A stretch of DNA of 64,000 nt from an uncultured Bacteroidota bacterium (GCA_902614065.1 CACMJT010000002.1:62001-126000); one strand, 5' to 3'; positions 43,353 to 53,425 are shown, counted from the first letter of the stretch. A program made the numbers and translations. The notes: generated from the sequence alone by a model not told the origin.

Positions 43353-46109
43353 TCATTTAAGACGACCTCCTCCAGAGTTGCCTCTTCTACTTTTTTGTTG
43401 GTTTCGGTCGTTTTTTTTCTCTTTACCTCCAAAAAGTGTCAAATCATATTTAAGTTTAAAAAGAATATATCTGGGTTGAATGATATAACTTCTTGTTTGA
43501 GTAAAAAACTGATTGAAAGAGTCTCTGTTAGTGGAAGTGTCATTTAGCAAATTAGTTACAGCGACTGAATACTCCCATTTTGAACCTTCCTTATTATAAG
43601 AAATATCCGCATCAAGGAACCTAAAGTAATTCAAAACTTGATCTTGATTTTTGTATTTATTGTAACTGTACTCTGCTGTGAATACAAATCCTCTTCCGAA
43701 GTAAGCATCAGTCCTGATAAAAGGTGTTTCTCTAATGAATTTATTCTCGATGTTTGCATTCTTATAATTATTAAGGTTGTATTTTAATCCGATCTCAAAG
43801 TTTGGCTTGTCTCTAAAGTTTGTTTCCAAGCTAGCTTCATAGTCTTGATTAAAGCTCTCAGCATTATTGACCACATCATTAATTATGTTTGAAAATTCAC
43901 TGTATCTAAAATTGGCACTCAGATTTAACTTAATATTTTTAAACCTCCTATCTAATCTGGCCCTAGCAGAATAAGTTTCCCTTGGAAATATTGAATTATC
44001 CGCAGTTCTGACTGAGTTAATGCCATCTATTGCAGCTCTTGATTGAATAGAGTTTTCTCTTTTAGAATAAGATATGTTCGAATATATATTTGTGAAAGTA
44101 AATTGGTTAATACTCCTGTAATTCAAATTGTATGAATTAACTATTGCCGCTTCCAACTCTCTATTTCCTCTGAATATACTATTGTAATTATTAAAAATAT
44201 AACCCTCTGAAATATTATTAACATCTGTGAATTGAGTATTTTTTCTGTATGTAAACCTTAAATTTTCATTCTTTTTGAACTGCATATTAACTCTTAGGTT
44301 TGGTCTTAAATCTGAGATGTCTTTTGCAAATGTCTGACCCAATTGAATGTTGTTGTTGTCATAAAAATGAAGTGTTAAGCCTGGATCAATAGTAAATATT
44401 CCAGTTCTAACTCTGTAGTTGAGGGCAAAATAAAGATCCTTGAAACTAAAATCTACATCATTATTAAATTGCTCATCATCAAATGAATTTGTTGTGCCAT
44501 CGTCTAAAGTCTGATTAAAGTTTGATAAGTAATTCTGATCCACATTGGTAAAACCTATACTTAGGTTGATGTTTGACTGATCATTAATTAGGTAAAAATA
44601 GTCCAATTTTGCTTCAAGTTTTTGTGTTTCAATAAACCTGTATTGAGAAATATCAAATCTCTGTACATTAGAGTCAAAAGGAATTAATGATAAGAATGGG
44701 TTCCTTTCTCTCACTGCTCTGCCAATTGGATCTTCTGTTTGGTCCAAGTGCTGTGCTTCAAATGAAAAGATGTGGTCTTCATTTAAGGTATAATAAACTT
44801 TTAATTCCTGGTTCAGAGCTTTGGGAGTTTGCGTCCTCGTTAAATCAAGGTTTTCCTCTAATCGATTATTTAATCTACCATAAATCGAAGTCAGATCATT
44901 AACCTCAGACTGGTCAGAACTGTTGAATAATATATTGTATTCCAGCTGAAAAATTTCACTTGGTTCGTACTCAAGACTAAATTTGTAAAGTTCAAGTGTA
45001 CTTTTTTGAAGTGAATATTCACTAGTATTTTCAACCACCTCAGTGGCGTTGTAAGTTCTTTTTATTTGCTCCTCAATATCATTGGTAACTGTTGTAAAAA
45101 CACTAAAACCAGAAATTTCAAGTCCTTTATCATTATTAACAGAAAAATTAGCTGCACCGAATTCAGATTCTATCAACTTTGCTCTGTTGTTTTGTAGACT
45201 TCCTATTCCTGCTAAATCCGAGCTAATATTGATTGAAGTTCCAGCTCTTGAGTTAAGATTATTAAATCCGCCCGAAAACCTGTAAAAATCTCTTCTACTT
45301 AAAGCAGGGGCACCCACATCATTTGAATTACCAAGTACACTAAAATTAAATTTTTTGTCATAGTAGAATATTTTTGGCGCAATCAAATGAATATCGTCCG
45401 GTCCTGTTCCAGCTAAAATTTCGCCAAACCAAAATTTATCTTTGCCATCCTTGAGCCTGATGTTAATTGCGAAGTTGTCTTCATTATTTTGAACGCTTCT
45501 TAGTTGTCCAACCTCTGTAAAGTTTCTTAAAACTTCAACTTTTCCAACAGCCTTGGCTGGTAAATTTTGAGCAGCTAGTTTTGTATCACCATCAAAAAAA
45601 TCTTTACCCTCAATTTGTATTTTTCTAACCTCTTGTCCCTCTACTTCAATTCTTCCATCTTCATTAACTTCGATTCCAGGCATATTTGCTAAAACATCCG
45701 ATAATTTTTTCTCAGTTCCTGTATTAAAAGCATCGGCGCTGTATACAATTGTGTCGCCTTTGATTTCTACTGGCATTTCATAAACCAACTCAACTTCATC
45801 AAGTGCCTCAGCCTGTTCCTCAAGAATAAAGTCTTTAACTAAATCTTCACTGAGTGATATATTCAATTCAATAGGCTTATATCCAATGAATGTGATTTTG
45901 ATGTTAAATTCTGTGTCCTTTTTTAAATTAAGGCTGAAATACCCATTGTCATTTGAAATACCGAATCCATCTAAAATTTGAGTCTCATTATTGACAGCAA
46001 TAATGTTAGCTCCCATAATTGGATAACCAGTCTGGTCTTTAATTTCTCCACTTATATTAACTTGAGAAAAGATGAGATATGGAAATAGAAAAATTATAAT
46101 ATATTTCAT
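43353..46109 (-). CDS. TonB-dependent-receptor-like outer-membrane beta-barrel protein
   Basis: A 918-aa outer-membrane protein: signal peptide (~1-16, ending IFSQ), carboxypeptidase-regulatory-like Ig domain (~17-95, ISGEIKDQTGYPIMGANIIA), plug-like region (~125-215, GTEKKLSDVLANMPGIEVNE, DGRIEVEGQEVRKIQIEGKDFF) and a large beta barrel rich in aromatic/aliphatic alternation. It belongs to the OMP_b-brl_3 type of TonB-receptor relatives. The C-terminus is an unusual basic Gly/Arg/Lys tail (KSRRGNSGGGRLK) after the barrel. The gene is directly downstream of the GLPGLI-family gene with no gap, a recurrent pair in Flavobacteriia. The ligand is unknown. Confidence 0.88.
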   Translation of the reverse strand: MKYIIIFLFPYLIFSQVNISGEIKDQTGYPIMGANIIAVNNETQILDGFGISNDNGYFSLNLKKDTEFNIKITFIGYKPIELNISLSEDLVKDFILEEQAEALDEVELVYEMPVEIKGDTIVYSADAFNTGTEKKLSDVLANMPGIEVNEDGRIEVEGQEVRKIQIEGKDFFDGDTKLAAQNLPAKAVGKVEVLRNFTEVGQLRSVQNNEDNFAINIRLKDGKDKFWFGEILAGTGPDDIHLIAPKIFYYDKKFNFSVLGNSNDVGAPALSRRDFYRFSGGFNNLNSRAGTSINISSDLAGIGSLQNNRAKLIESEFGAANFSVNNDKGLEISGFSVFTTVTNDIEEQIKRTYNATEVVENTSEYSLQKSTLELYKFSLEYEPSEIFQLEYNILFNSSDQSEVNDLTSIYGRLNNRLEENLDLTRTQTPKALNQELKVYYTLNEDHIFSFEAQHLDQTEDPIGRAVRERNPFLSLIPFDSNVQRFDISQYRFIETQKLEAKLDYFYLINDQSNINLSIGFTNVDQNYLSNFNQTLDDGTTNSFDDEQFNNDVDFSFKDLYFALNYRVRTGIFTIDPGLTLHFYDNNNIQLGQTFAKDISDLRPNLRVNMQFKKNENLRFTYRKNTQFTDVNNISEGYIFNNYNSIFRGNRELEAAIVNSYNLNYRSINQFTFTNIYSNISYSKRENSIQSRAAIDGINSVRTADNSIFPRETYSARARLDRRFKNIKLNLSANFRYSEFSNIINDVVNNAESFNQDYEASLETNFRDKPNFEIGLKYNLNNYKNANIENKFIRETPFIRTDAYFGRGFVFTAEYSYNKYKNQDQVLNYFRFLDADISYNKEGSKWEYSVAVTNLLNDTSTNRDSFNQFFTQTRSYIIQPRYILFKLKYDLTLFGGKEKKNDRNQQKSRRGNSGGGRLK

Positions 46110-46940
46110 TTATCGAAGTCTTGCAGTCGATGATTGTCTTCTTTGCCTTGATTGTCTCCACATTTCAGCAGCTTCTGATCTTTTTTTGTCCTGTAGTGCA
46201 ACAAAATCTTGATTAGAGATAACTTTTCCTTTTTTTGGTCTTTTTATCTTTGTTTTTTCTTTAGGATTCATTACAATTTTTGTGCAAAGTATCGTCGTAT
46301 CATCATCACTAACCTCTAGAATTAGACCTGGTAAACCTTGGTACCATGATGGGCCGCTAGAAACAGGTATTTCAGGTGTAAACCAAGCAACAACTTCAAC
46401 ATCTCTCATTTTTTTTGGCTTTTTAGGTTGGTTGGTTCCATTAGTTTGATTCCAACTACCGAACGAGAATACTTTTTCTTCAACTTGTTTGGTGTAAGTA
46501 GCCTTGTAACAAGTATATTGCCCTATTTTTTTAGATTCACCAGACATTTTCCATTTTGCATTTTCAAGGTTTTCTGTTACCAAAAAGAATTTACCCATCA
46601 TCTCCGTCTCATTAATTGAAATTTTGTCTTGTGCATTTTTATATATTTTTCCGATATTCTCACCTACATAATTGGCCATCCAGTTATAACCTTGACCCTC
46701 AGCTTCTAATTTTTCGATTTGTTTATATGTAGATTCGATGGAATTAAATTCCAAAACATAATCTTTTTCAGTATTTCTTTTAATCATATCATTCATATAG
46801 CCTTTTCTGGAAGCAAACCTAGGGTTATCAAGCCAAGATTTGTCAACTGAAATTTTAGACATGTAGTATGCCTTCCCTTGGAAATCTTGAGACTGATTAA
46901 GGATTGGATATAATAAAAATAGACAAAGTAGTTTTTTCAT
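46110..46940 (-). CDS. GLPGLI-family exported protein
   Basis: A 276-aa protein with a Sec signal (~1-17, KKLLCLFLLYPILNQSQ) and the diagnostic block SSGPSWYQGLPGLILEV in the second half, preceded by VVAWFTPEIPVSSGP. GLPGLI proteins are small periplasmic or surface proteins of Bacteroidota that are usually encoded beside a TonB-receptor-like barrel, as here; their function is not established. The last ~25 residues are strongly basic and end RRQSSTARLR, resembling the basic tail of the partner. Start ATG at 46940; upstream 92 nt holds no clear promoter. Confidence 0.88.
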   Translation of the reverse strand: MKKLLCLFLLYPILNQSQDFQGKAYYMSKISVDKSWLDNPRFASRKGYMNDMIKRNTEKDYVLEFNSIESTYKQIEKLEAEGQGYNWMANYVGENIGKIYKNAQDKISINETEMMGKFFLVTENLENAKWKMSGESKKIGQYTCYKATYTKQVEEKVFSFGSWNQTNGTNQPKKPKKMRDVEVVAWFTPEIPVSSGPSWYQGLPGLILEVSDDDTTILCTKIVMNPKEKTKIKRPKKGKVISNQDFVALQDKKRSEAAEMWRQSRQRRQSSTARLR

Positions 46941-47032
46941 ATTTTTTTGTATTAATTGTTTGACAGAAAAAAATTTAAAAAGTTTAAAAATTTTTCAATT
47001 TTATATTTTACATTTATTAATAATCAAAAATC

Positions 47033-47647
47033 ATGCATTTAGCTATAGCAGGAAATATAGGAGCTGGAAAAACAACACTAACTAAAATGCTGTCGAAGCA
47101 CTACGGTTGGGAGCCTTTCTTCGAGGATGTTCTTAAAAACCCTTATTTAGATGACTTCTACGAAAGAATGGAAAGGTGGTCATTTAATCTCCAAATTTAT
47201 TTTCTTAACAGTCGGTTTAACCAAATGATAGATTGTGCTAACAATGAAAAAGATACAATTCAGGACAGAACGATTTATGAAGATGCTAATATATTTGCTC
47301 CCAATTTGTTATCAATGGGGCTTATGACAAATCGTGATTATAAAAATTACGAATCAATTTTTAAGACACTGAAGTCATACATAAAAAATCCTGACCTACT
47401 AATATACTTACGCAGTGGTATTCCAAACCTTGTTGATCAAATACACAAGAGAGGAAGAGATTATGAAAATTCAATCAGCATTGAATATCTAAGTAGATTG
47501 AATGAAAGATATGAGGCTTGGATTGAAAAATATGACAGCAGTAATTTACTTATTATCGAAGTCGATGATATTGATTTTGTAGAAAATAAATCTGACTTCA
47601 AATTAATTACGGAAATGATCGATAAAAAACTAGAAAGTATATTCTAA
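47033..47647 (+). CDS. Deoxynucleoside kinase
   Basis: Salvage kinase of the dNK/dGK/dCK family, phosphorylating deoxynucleosides in the cytoplasm. P-loop GNIGAGKTTL at residues 7-16, EPFFEDVLKNPYLDDFY (substrate Glu region), QDRTIYEDANIFA (the DR-E-type motif, ~76-88), YLRSGIPNLVDQIHKRGRDYE with the Arg-rich LID. Length 204 aa. Base specificity (dA, dG or pyrimidines) cannot be told. It stands alone, converging on hppA with 3 nt between stops. Confidence 0.92.
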   Translation: MHLAIAGNIGAGKTTLTKMLSKHYGWEPFFEDVLKNPYLDDFYERMERWSFNLQIYFLNSRFNQMIDCANNEKDTIQDRTIYEDANIFAPNLLSMGLMTNRDYKNYESIFKTLKSYIKNPDLLIYLRSGIPNLVDQIHKRGRDYENSISIEYLSRLNERYEAWIEKYDSSNLLIIEVDDIDFVENKSDFKLITEMIDKKLESIF

Positions 47648-47650
47648 CTT

Positions 47651-50017
47651 TTAATTACCCTCTCTAATTTGGGCAACTTTCAAAAGAAGTTCGGCCTTTG
47701 AACCATAACATTTTTCAGTATCCTCAACTATTACCCCATTAAGATTAGATTTAGTTGTAATAACTAATGTACTTTCATCTGGGTTTTCTTCATTTAGTTC
47801 AAGAATGACACTTTTATTAATATTATCATAATCATTGAATGCCGACATGTCACTTCCGTGATCTCCTAAAATTGGAGCGATGACCAATCCTACTAAACAA
47901 GTGAGTTTAATTAAAATATTCATTGAGGGACCGGATGTATCCTTGAACGGATCGCCAACAGTATCTCCAGTCACGGCTGCTTTGTGTGCATCTGAGCCCT
48001 TTTTTTCTATTTTACCATTTATTTCAACTCCTGCTTCAAAAGATTTTTTTGCATTGTCCCAAGCACCTCCAGCGTTGTTTTGGAAAATAGCCCACAAAAC
48101 ACCAGAAACAGCAACACCTGCCATATAACTTCCCAATGACTCTGGACCCATTAAAAAACCGATTATTACAGGTGTTACAATTGTTAGTACACCAGGTAGT
48201 AGCATTTCTTTAAGAGCAGCATTAGTTGATATTTCAACACACTTTTCATAATCAGGTTTGGATTTTCCCTCTAAAATTCCTGGTATTTCTTTAAACTGTC
48301 TCCTAACCTCTTGAACCATTTTCATTGCTGCCTTTCCAACTGATTCCATTGCTAATGCAGAAAAGATAACTGGAATCATTCCCCCAATAAAAAGTGCAGC
48401 AAGTACGTCAGCTTTAAAAATATTGATTCCATCTATACCTGTAAATGTGACGTATGCTGCAAAAAGGGCAAGCGCAGTAAGTGCAGCCGAAGCAATAGCA
48501 AAACCCTTTCCTGTTGCAGCTGTCGTATTACCAACAGAGTCTAAAATATCAGTTCTCTCACGTACTTCTTTTGGTAACTCGCTCATTTCGGCAACACCAC
48601 CAGCGTTATCAGATATAGGGCCAAAAGCATCGATAGCTAATTGCATTGCAGTTGTAGCCATCATAGCAGATGCAGAAATGGCAACCCCATAAAAACCGCC
48701 AAGTTCGTAAGCACCCCATATTGCAACTGCAAATAATATTACAGATGAAAATGTTGACTTCATCCCTGTCGCAAGGCCTGCAATTATGTTAGTTGCAGCA
48801 CCTGTAGATGAGTTTTGAACAATATTTAAAACAGGTTTTTTACCTAAAGCTGTGTAATATTCAGTGAAAGCGGAAATCAAATACCCAACGGCTAATCCAA
48901 CTATTGTTGAATAGAAGATGTTTCGACTTGGAATATTTTTAGGATCTTCACCAAAAAATTTCATTCCATTTATTGTATCAGGAAGCAATAAGTCAATCAA
49001 AAACCAACATGAAAACAGCGTAATCAGTATTGATATTAAATTCCCTAAATTTAGTGAGCTCTGAACTTGAGCTTCTTTCGCATCATTATTTTTTATCCTG
49101 ATAAATAATGTTCCAATTATTGAGGCAACAATTCCTACCCCTGCTATGAATAAAGGTAGAAGAATAGGACCTATACCACCGAATGGATCGTCAAATTGTT
49201 GTTGGGCATAGTCACTCATGTCCTTAATAATATAATTTCCCAAAACCATGGAAGCCAAAACAGTTGCAACATAACTTCCAAATAAATCAGCGCCCATTCC
49301 AGCAACATCACCAACATTGTCGCCTACATTATCAGCAATCGTGGCAGGATTTCTTGGATCATCCTCAGGAATACCTGCTTCGACTTTTCCTACTAAATCA
49401 GCACCTACATCAGCAGCTTTTGTGTAAATACCACCCCCAACTCTAGCAAATAGTGCAATGGACTCAGCACCCAATGAGAAACCAGCTAATGCCTCAAGGA
49501 CTACAGTCATATCATTATAAAAATTTCCTTCATTGGATGTCATAAACTGATGCATAAATAACATAAAGAACAAGCTTAATCCAAGCACAGCCAGACCAGC
49601 AACACCAAGCCCCATGACGGTACCACCACCAAATGCAATATTCAATGCTTTTGGCAAACTAGTTCTAGCGGCTTGAGTTGTTCGACTGTTTGCGTCTGTT
49701 GCTATTCTCATACCAATATTTCCAGCCAAGCCAGAAAAAACAGCACCAACAATGAATGCTGGTATGATCATCCAACTCGTGGTTTCAACCATTAATGAAA
49801 TACCAAAAAGGGCAAGGGAAGCAACAACAACAAAAATAAATAACAACCTGTATTCAGCATTTAAAAAAGCAAGCGCTCCTTTTTTAATTGCAGAACTAAT
49901 TGATACCATTTTATCATTACCTGGATCTTGTTTTTTAACCCATTTGGCTTTAAAAAACATAAAAATTAATCCTATTAGTGATAAAACGATTGGAACAAAT
50001 ATTGGGTTGAAATTCAT
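47651..50017 (-). CDS. hppA: Membrane-bound ion-pumping pyrophosphatase
   Basis: Couples pyrophosphate hydrolysis to Na+ and/or H+ export across the inner membrane; 788 aa with about 16 helices. The catalytic loops are conserved: [20 protein letters not shown] (~208-227), [20 protein letters not shown] (~228-247), [20 protein letters not shown], and [17 protein letters not shown] near the C-terminus. The segment [10 protein letters not shown] carries Ala where K+-independent enzymes have Lys, so a K+-dependent enzyme is inferred; Na+ versus H+ transport is not resolved. The C-terminal ~60 residues after the last helix form a small soluble tail. Confidence 0.95.
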   Translation of the reverse strand: MNFNPIFVPIVLSLIGLIFMFFKAKWVKKQDPGNDKMVSISSAIKKGALAFLNAEYRLLFIFVVVASLALFGISLMVETTSWMIIPAFIVGAVFSGLAGNIGMRIATDANSRTTQAARTSLPKALNIAFGGGTVMGLGVAGLAVLGLSLFFMLFMHQFMTSNEGNFYNDMTVVLEALAGFSLGAESIALFARVGGGIYTKAADVGADLVGKVEAGIPEDDPRNPATIADNVGDNVGDVAGMGADLFGSYVATVLASMVLGNYIIKDMSDYAQQQFDDPFGGIGPILLPLFIAGVGIVASIIGTLFIRIKNNDAKEAQVQSSLNLGNLISILITLFSCWFLIDLLLPDTINGMKFFGEDPKNIPSRNIFYSTIVGLAVGYLISAFTEYYTALGKKPVLNIVQNSSTGAATNIIAGLATGMKSTFSSVILFAVAIWGAYELGGFYGVAISASAMMATTAMQLAIDAFGPISDNAGGVAEMSELPKEVRERTDILDSVGNTTAATGKGFAIASAALTALALFAAYVTFTGIDGINIFKADVLAALFIGGMIPVIFSALAMESVGKAAMKMVQEVRRQFKEIPGILEGKSKPDYEKCVEISTNAALKEMLLPGVLTIVTPVIIGFLMGPESLGSYMAGVAVSGVLWAIFQNNAGGAWDNAKKSFEAGVEINGKIEKKGSDAHKAAVTGDTVGDPFKDTSGPSMNILIKLTCLVGLVIAPILGDHGSDMSAFNDYDNINKSVILELNEENPDESTLVITTKSNLNGVIVEDTEKCYGSKAELLLKVAQIREGN

Positions 50018-50036
50018 TTTTTTAAATTTTAGGGCT

Positions 50037-50044
50037 CAAAAATA
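50037..50044 (-). promoter_or_regulatory. TAnnTTTG promoter element for hppA
   Basis: On the minus strand TATTTTTG lies in the 31-nt gap after pdhB, 19 nt before the hppA ATG. No -33 TTG is evident. Confidence 0.45.
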
Positions 50045-50048
50045 GAAT

Positions 50049-51029
50049 TTATTTTTGATATAAAACTTTCTTAACAGATTTAATTACGTCGCTTTGATTT
50101 GGGAGCCACTCTGCAAGTAAAACCGGTGAATATGGAGCTGGTGTATCAGCAGTATTCAATTTTTCTATTGGAGCATCCAAATAATCAAAACATTTATTTT
50201 GAATTTGATGAGATATTTCAGTTGACACATTTCCAAACGGCCAAGCTTCCTCAACTATCAATAATCTGTTTGTTTTCTTGACTGATTTAATAATTGTTTC
50301 TATGTCAAGTGGTCTAATTGTCCTGAGATCAATAATCTCTATATCAATATTTTCTTCTTTCAATTTTTCAGAAGCTTTAAAGACCTCTTTTATTATTTTT
50401 CCAAAGGAGACAACTGTAACATCACTACCATGTTTTTTTACCTCAGCTTCACCAATTGGTATTGTATATTCCTCTTCGGGTACTTGTCCTTTGTCCCCAT
50501 ACATTTGCTCTGATTCCATGAAAATAACAGGGTCATTGTCTCGAATTGCCGATTTTAATAAACCTTTTGCATCATATGGGTTTGACGGAACAATTACCTT
50601 TAGACCTGGACAATTTGCAAACCAATTATCAAACGCTTGTGAATGTGTTGCTGCGAGTTGTCCTGCAGAACCAGTTGGTCCTCTAAAAACAATAGGACAA
50701 GGGAACTGTCCAGCAGACATTTGCCTTATTTTTGCGGCATTATTTATTATTTGGTCAATTCCAACAAGGGAAAAGTTGAAAGTCATGAATTCAATAATTG
50801 GTCTGTTTCCAGTCATAGTAGAACCTACTCCAATTCCAGCAAAACCCAATTCACTAATTGGAGTATCAATAACTCTTGAATCTCCAAATTCGTCAAGCAT
50901 ACCTTTAGATGCTTTATAAGCGCCATTATATTCTGCAACTTCCTCTCCCATCAGATAGACAGTTTCATCTCTTCTCATTTCCTCAGACATGGCTTCACAT
51001 ATAGCTTCTCTAAATTGAATTTCTCTCAT
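50049..51029 (-). CDS. pdhB: Pyruvate dehydrogenase E1 component subunit beta
   Basis: Beta chain of the thiamine-diphosphate E1 heterotetramer that feeds the pyruvate dehydrogenase complex. Characteristic: QFREAICEAMSEEMRRDETV (N-terminus), MGEEVAEYNGAYKASKG, DTPISELGFAGIGVGSTMTG, FRGPTGSAGQLAATHSQ, VIVPSNPYDAKGLLKSAIRD, and the C-terminal LIVEEAWPFGNVSTEI. Length 326 aa is normal. The alpha subunit and E2 genes are not in the window, so the gene stands apart from them as it does in other Flavobacteriia. Confidence 0.94.
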   Translation of the reverse strand: MREIQFREAICEAMSEEMRRDETVYLMGEEVAEYNGAYKASKGMLDEFGDSRVIDTPISELGFAGIGVGSTMTGNRPIIEFMTFNFSLVGIDQIINNAAKIRQMSAGQFPCPIVFRGPTGSAGQLAATHSQAFDNWFANCPGLKVIVPSNPYDAKGLLKSAIRDNDPVIFMESEQMYGDKGQVPEEEYTIPIGEAEVKKHGSDVTVVSFGKIIKEVFKASEKLKEENIDIEIIDLRTIRPLDIETIIKSVKKTNRLLIVEEAWPFGNVSTEISHQIQNKCFDYLDAPIEKLNTADTPAPYSPVLLAEWLPNQSDVIKSVKKVLYQK

Positions 51030-51036
51030 TTCATTG

Positions 51037-51044
51037 CAAAAATA
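51037..51044 (-). promoter_or_regulatory. TAnnTTTG promoter element for pdhB
   Basis: On the minus strand TATTTTTG is 7 nt upstream of the pdhB ATG, again implying a very short or absent transcript leader. A TTG at 51070-51068 is 23 nt further upstream, at the edge of allowed spacing. Confidence 0.5.
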
Positions 51045-51071
51045 TAAATATTTATTTTAAAAATATTCAAA

Positions 51072-51089
51072 TACTATGCGTGCATAGTA
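51072..51089. promoter_or_regulatory. Perfect 18-bp palindrome between pdhB and etfB (candidate operator)
   Basis: TACTATGC and GCATAGTA flank a 2-bp centre (GT). It sits in the 93-nt divergent gap, 2 nt upstream of the candidate pdhB -33 and 33 nt before the etfB ATG. The size and symmetry fit a TetR- or MarR-type dimer site. There is no T-run on either side, so it is not a terminator. Confidence 0.6.
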
Positions 51090-51122
51090 AATTGATTTTT
51101 ATTATATTTATATAGGGGAAAA

Positions 51123-51869
51123 ATGAAGATTTTAGTATGTATAAGTTGTGTGCCTGATACAACTTCAAAAATAAATTTTAAAAATAATGACACGGAATTT
51201 GATAATAGTCAAATTCAATACATTATAAACCCAAATGATGAGTTTGGACTGACCAGAGCAGTATGGTTTAAAGAAAATGATGGTGCTGAAATTGACGTTG
51301 TTTCAGTAGGATTAGATAATAATGACCAAATTTTGAGAAAGGCTTTGGCAATTGGTGCAGACAGTGCCTTTAGAATTAATCAAGAAGCTCTAGACAGTTT
51401 TCAAGTTGCCAAACTATTATCAGCTCATATATCAAATAATAATTATGATTTAGTCATAGCTGGAAGAGAATCAATCGATTACAACGGAGGGATGGTCCCA
51501 GGAATTATTGCTGAAATTTTAAACTTTAATTATGTTACGAATTGTGTTGGCTTAGAAATAACTGACAGTTCAGCAGAAATCAAAAGAGAAATTGAAGGTG
51601 GAGTCGAAACACTGACCTGCAAACTACCATTGATAATCGGAGCTCAAAAGGGACTTGTTGAGGAATCTGATTTAAAGATCCCCAACATGAGAGGAATAAT
51701 GCAAGCTCGTCAAAAACCTTTTGAAATTATTCAAGGTAAAACAGAAGAAACTAAAACCAAAACATTTAAGTTTGAAAAACCAGAAAGCAATAAAGAAATA
51801 AAATTAGTATCACCAGACAATTTAGATGAACTAATTCAATATCTACACAATGAGGCTAAAGTGATTTAA
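51123..51869 (+). CDS. etfB: Electron transfer flavoprotein subunit beta
   Basis: With EtfA it forms the FAD/AMP heterodimer that takes electrons from acyl-CoA dehydrogenases and passes them to the quinone pool. Beta-subunit landmarks: MKILVCISCVPDTTSKI, INPNDEFGLTRAV, ALAIGADSAFRI, IAGRESIDYNGGMVPG (the AMP-binding loop region) and the C-terminal recognition-loop segment KIPNMRGIMQARQKP. Length 248 aa. etfA starts 1 nt after it. Confidence 0.95.
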   Translation: MKILVCISCVPDTTSKINFKNNDTEFDNSQIQYIINPNDEFGLTRAVWFKENDGAEIDVVSVGLDNNDQILRKALAIGADSAFRINQEALDSFQVAKLLSAHISNNNYDLVIAGRESIDYNGGMVPGIIAEILNFNYVTNCVGLEITDSSAEIKREIEGGVETLTCKLPLIIGAQKGLVEESDLKIPNMRGIMQARQKPFEIIQGKTEETKTKTFKFEKPESNKEIKLVSPDNLDELIQYLHNEAKVI

Positions 51870-51870
51870 G

Positions 51871-52833
51871 ATGAGTATTTTAGTTTACATAGAATCTAAC
51901 CAAAATCAAATAAAAAAAAGTTCATTTGAATCTCTATCCTATGCCAAAAAATTATCAAAATTAATTTCATTAGATGTTATTGCAGTCGTAATTAATTGCT
52001 CCGAACTTGCTCCCCTCAGTGATTTTGGACCAGACAAGATTATTTCAATTAATGAAAAAAAACTAGAGACGTTTAATGCTCACAATTATGCTGATGTAAT
52101 TTCAAATGTATCAAAAAGTGTGAGTGCAAAAAATATTATAATTTCTGATAGTATAAATTGTAAGTACTTAGCTTCCCTACTTTCTGTGAAACTTGATGCT
52201 GCATTTGTTTCAAATGTTGTATCACTACCTAATTCCACAAACCCCTTTGTTGTAAAAAGAAGTACTTTTTCAAATAAGGCATTTTGTGATATCGAAATTA
52301 ATTCTGAAATCAGAATTTTGAGCATTTCAAAAAATTCAATTGGTTTGAATGAGAATAAATCAGAACCAATCATAATAAACCCTGATATTAACTTTACTGA
52401 ATCAAAATTAACTAGCGAATCAATCAAAGTTTCCGAAGAAAAAGTAAGTATTGAAGATGCCGACGTGGTAGTATCTGCAGGTCGAGGTTTGAAAGGCCCT
52501 GAAAATTGGAACATTGTTGAGGATCTTGCCAAAACATTAAATGCTGCTACTGCATGCTCTAAACCTGTGTCAGATATGGGTTGGAGACCACACAGCGAGC
52601 ATGTAGGTCAAACTGGAAAACCTGTTTCAACCAACCTATACATTGCAATAGGAATTTCTGGTGCTATTCAGCATTTAGCTGGTGTTAGTTCCTCAAAAGT
52701 AAAAGTTGTAATTAATAATGACCCTGAAGCACCATTTTTTAAGGTTGCTGATTATGGAATTGTTGGGGATGCATTTGAAGTTGTTCCTAAATTAAATGAA
52801 AAACTTAAGGCTTTCCAAGCTGAAAATAATTAA
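51871..52833 (+). CDS. etfA: Electron transfer flavoprotein subunit alpha
   Basis: FAD-holding partner of EtfB. The C-terminal FAD domain carries VVSAGRGLKGPENW (~203-216), SDMGWRPHSEHVGQTGKPVS in place, YIAIGISGAIQHLAG (~277-291) and INNDPEAPFFKVADYGIVGD. Length 320 aa is normal. The first gene of the operon is etfB; the bifunctional nuclease gene follows after 25 nt. Confidence 0.95.
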   Translation: MSILVYIESNQNQIKKSSFESLSYAKKLSKLISLDVIAVVINCSELAPLSDFGPDKIISINEKKLETFNAHNYADVISNVSKSVSAKNIIISDSINCKYLASLLSVKLDAAFVSNVVSLPNSTNPFVVKRSTFSNKAFCDIEINSEIRILSISKNSIGLNENKSEPIIINPDINFTESKLTSESIKVSEEKVSIEDADVVVSAGRGLKGPENWNIVEDLAKTLNAATACSKPVSDMGWRPHSEHVGQTGKPVSTNLYIAIGISGAIQHLAGVSSSKVKVVINNDPEAPFFKVADYGIVGDAFEVVPKLNEKLKAFQAENN

Positions 52834-52858
52834 CTTTCTGTAGTTATTTTAATCTATC

Positions 52859-53425
52859 GTGAGCTTAATTGAATTAAAAGTTAATAGAATATCATATAGC
52901 CAATCACAAAATGGTGCGTATGCACTTATTCTTGAGGAAAATGATGGTGAAAGAAAACTCCCAATTGTTATTGGTGGTTTCGAAGCACAATCTATCGCAA
53001 TCGCATTAGAAAAAAACATCGAACCACCTCGGCCTCTTACTCATGATCTATTTAAAAAATTTGCAAAGAATTTTGAAATTAGGATTAAACAAGTAATTAT
53101 TCACAAGTTGATTGATGGTATTTTTTATTCAAGCATCATATGTGAAAGAGACAGTATTGAGGAAATACTTGATGCAAGAACATCAGATGCTATTGCGTTA
53201 GCTTTAAGATTTGATTCGCCAATTTACACTTATGATAAAATTTTAGAAAAAGCTGGTATAATTTTAAACAAAGAAATTTCTAAAAAAAATATAAAAAATG
53301 ATCTTCACGATGATTTTAAAAAGTACAGTAAAAAACAACTTGCTAAAAAAATTGAAAATGCAATCGAAGCCGAAAATTATGAATTAGCAGCAAGATTGAG
53401 AGATGAAATAAATTCCAGAAAATAA
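52859..53425 (+). CDS. Bifunctional nuclease (BFN/DUF151) family protein with UVR motif
   Basis: A 188-aa protein: BFN domain at ~1-130 (KLPIVIGGFEAQSIAIALE, ARTSDAIALALRFDSPIYT) and a C-terminal UvrB/UvrC-type helical hairpin (LAKKIENAIEAENYELAARL, ~155-185). A plant member of the BFN family was reported to have RNase and DNase activity; the bacterial role is not settled. The start is GTG at 52859. It lies in the etfBA-nuclease-nupC-thyA run. Confidence 0.88.
   Translation: MSLIELKVNRISYSQSQNGAYALILEENDGERKLPIVIGGFEAQSIAIALEKNIEPPRPLTHDLFKKFAKNFEIRIKQVIIHKLIDGIFYSSIICERDSIEEILDARTSDAIALALRFDSPIYTYDKILEKAGIILNKEISKKNIKNDLHDDFKKYSKKQLAKKIENAIEAENYELAARLRDEINSRK

Noticed and set aside
47880-48692. 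Two plus-strand open frames opposite hppA
   Set aside because: Antisense shadows of a highly conserved pyrophosphatase; Ala/Pro/Ser-rich translations are typical of such shadows.
50278-50919. 213-codon open frame on the plus strand
   Set aside because: It is antisense to pdhB, whose protein sequence is unmistakable; the frame has no recognisable domain and arises from codon bias of the real gene.
51072-51089. Palindrome as a terminator hairpin
   Set aside because: The loop would be 2 nt, there is no T-run, and it lies between divergent genes where no transcript should end.
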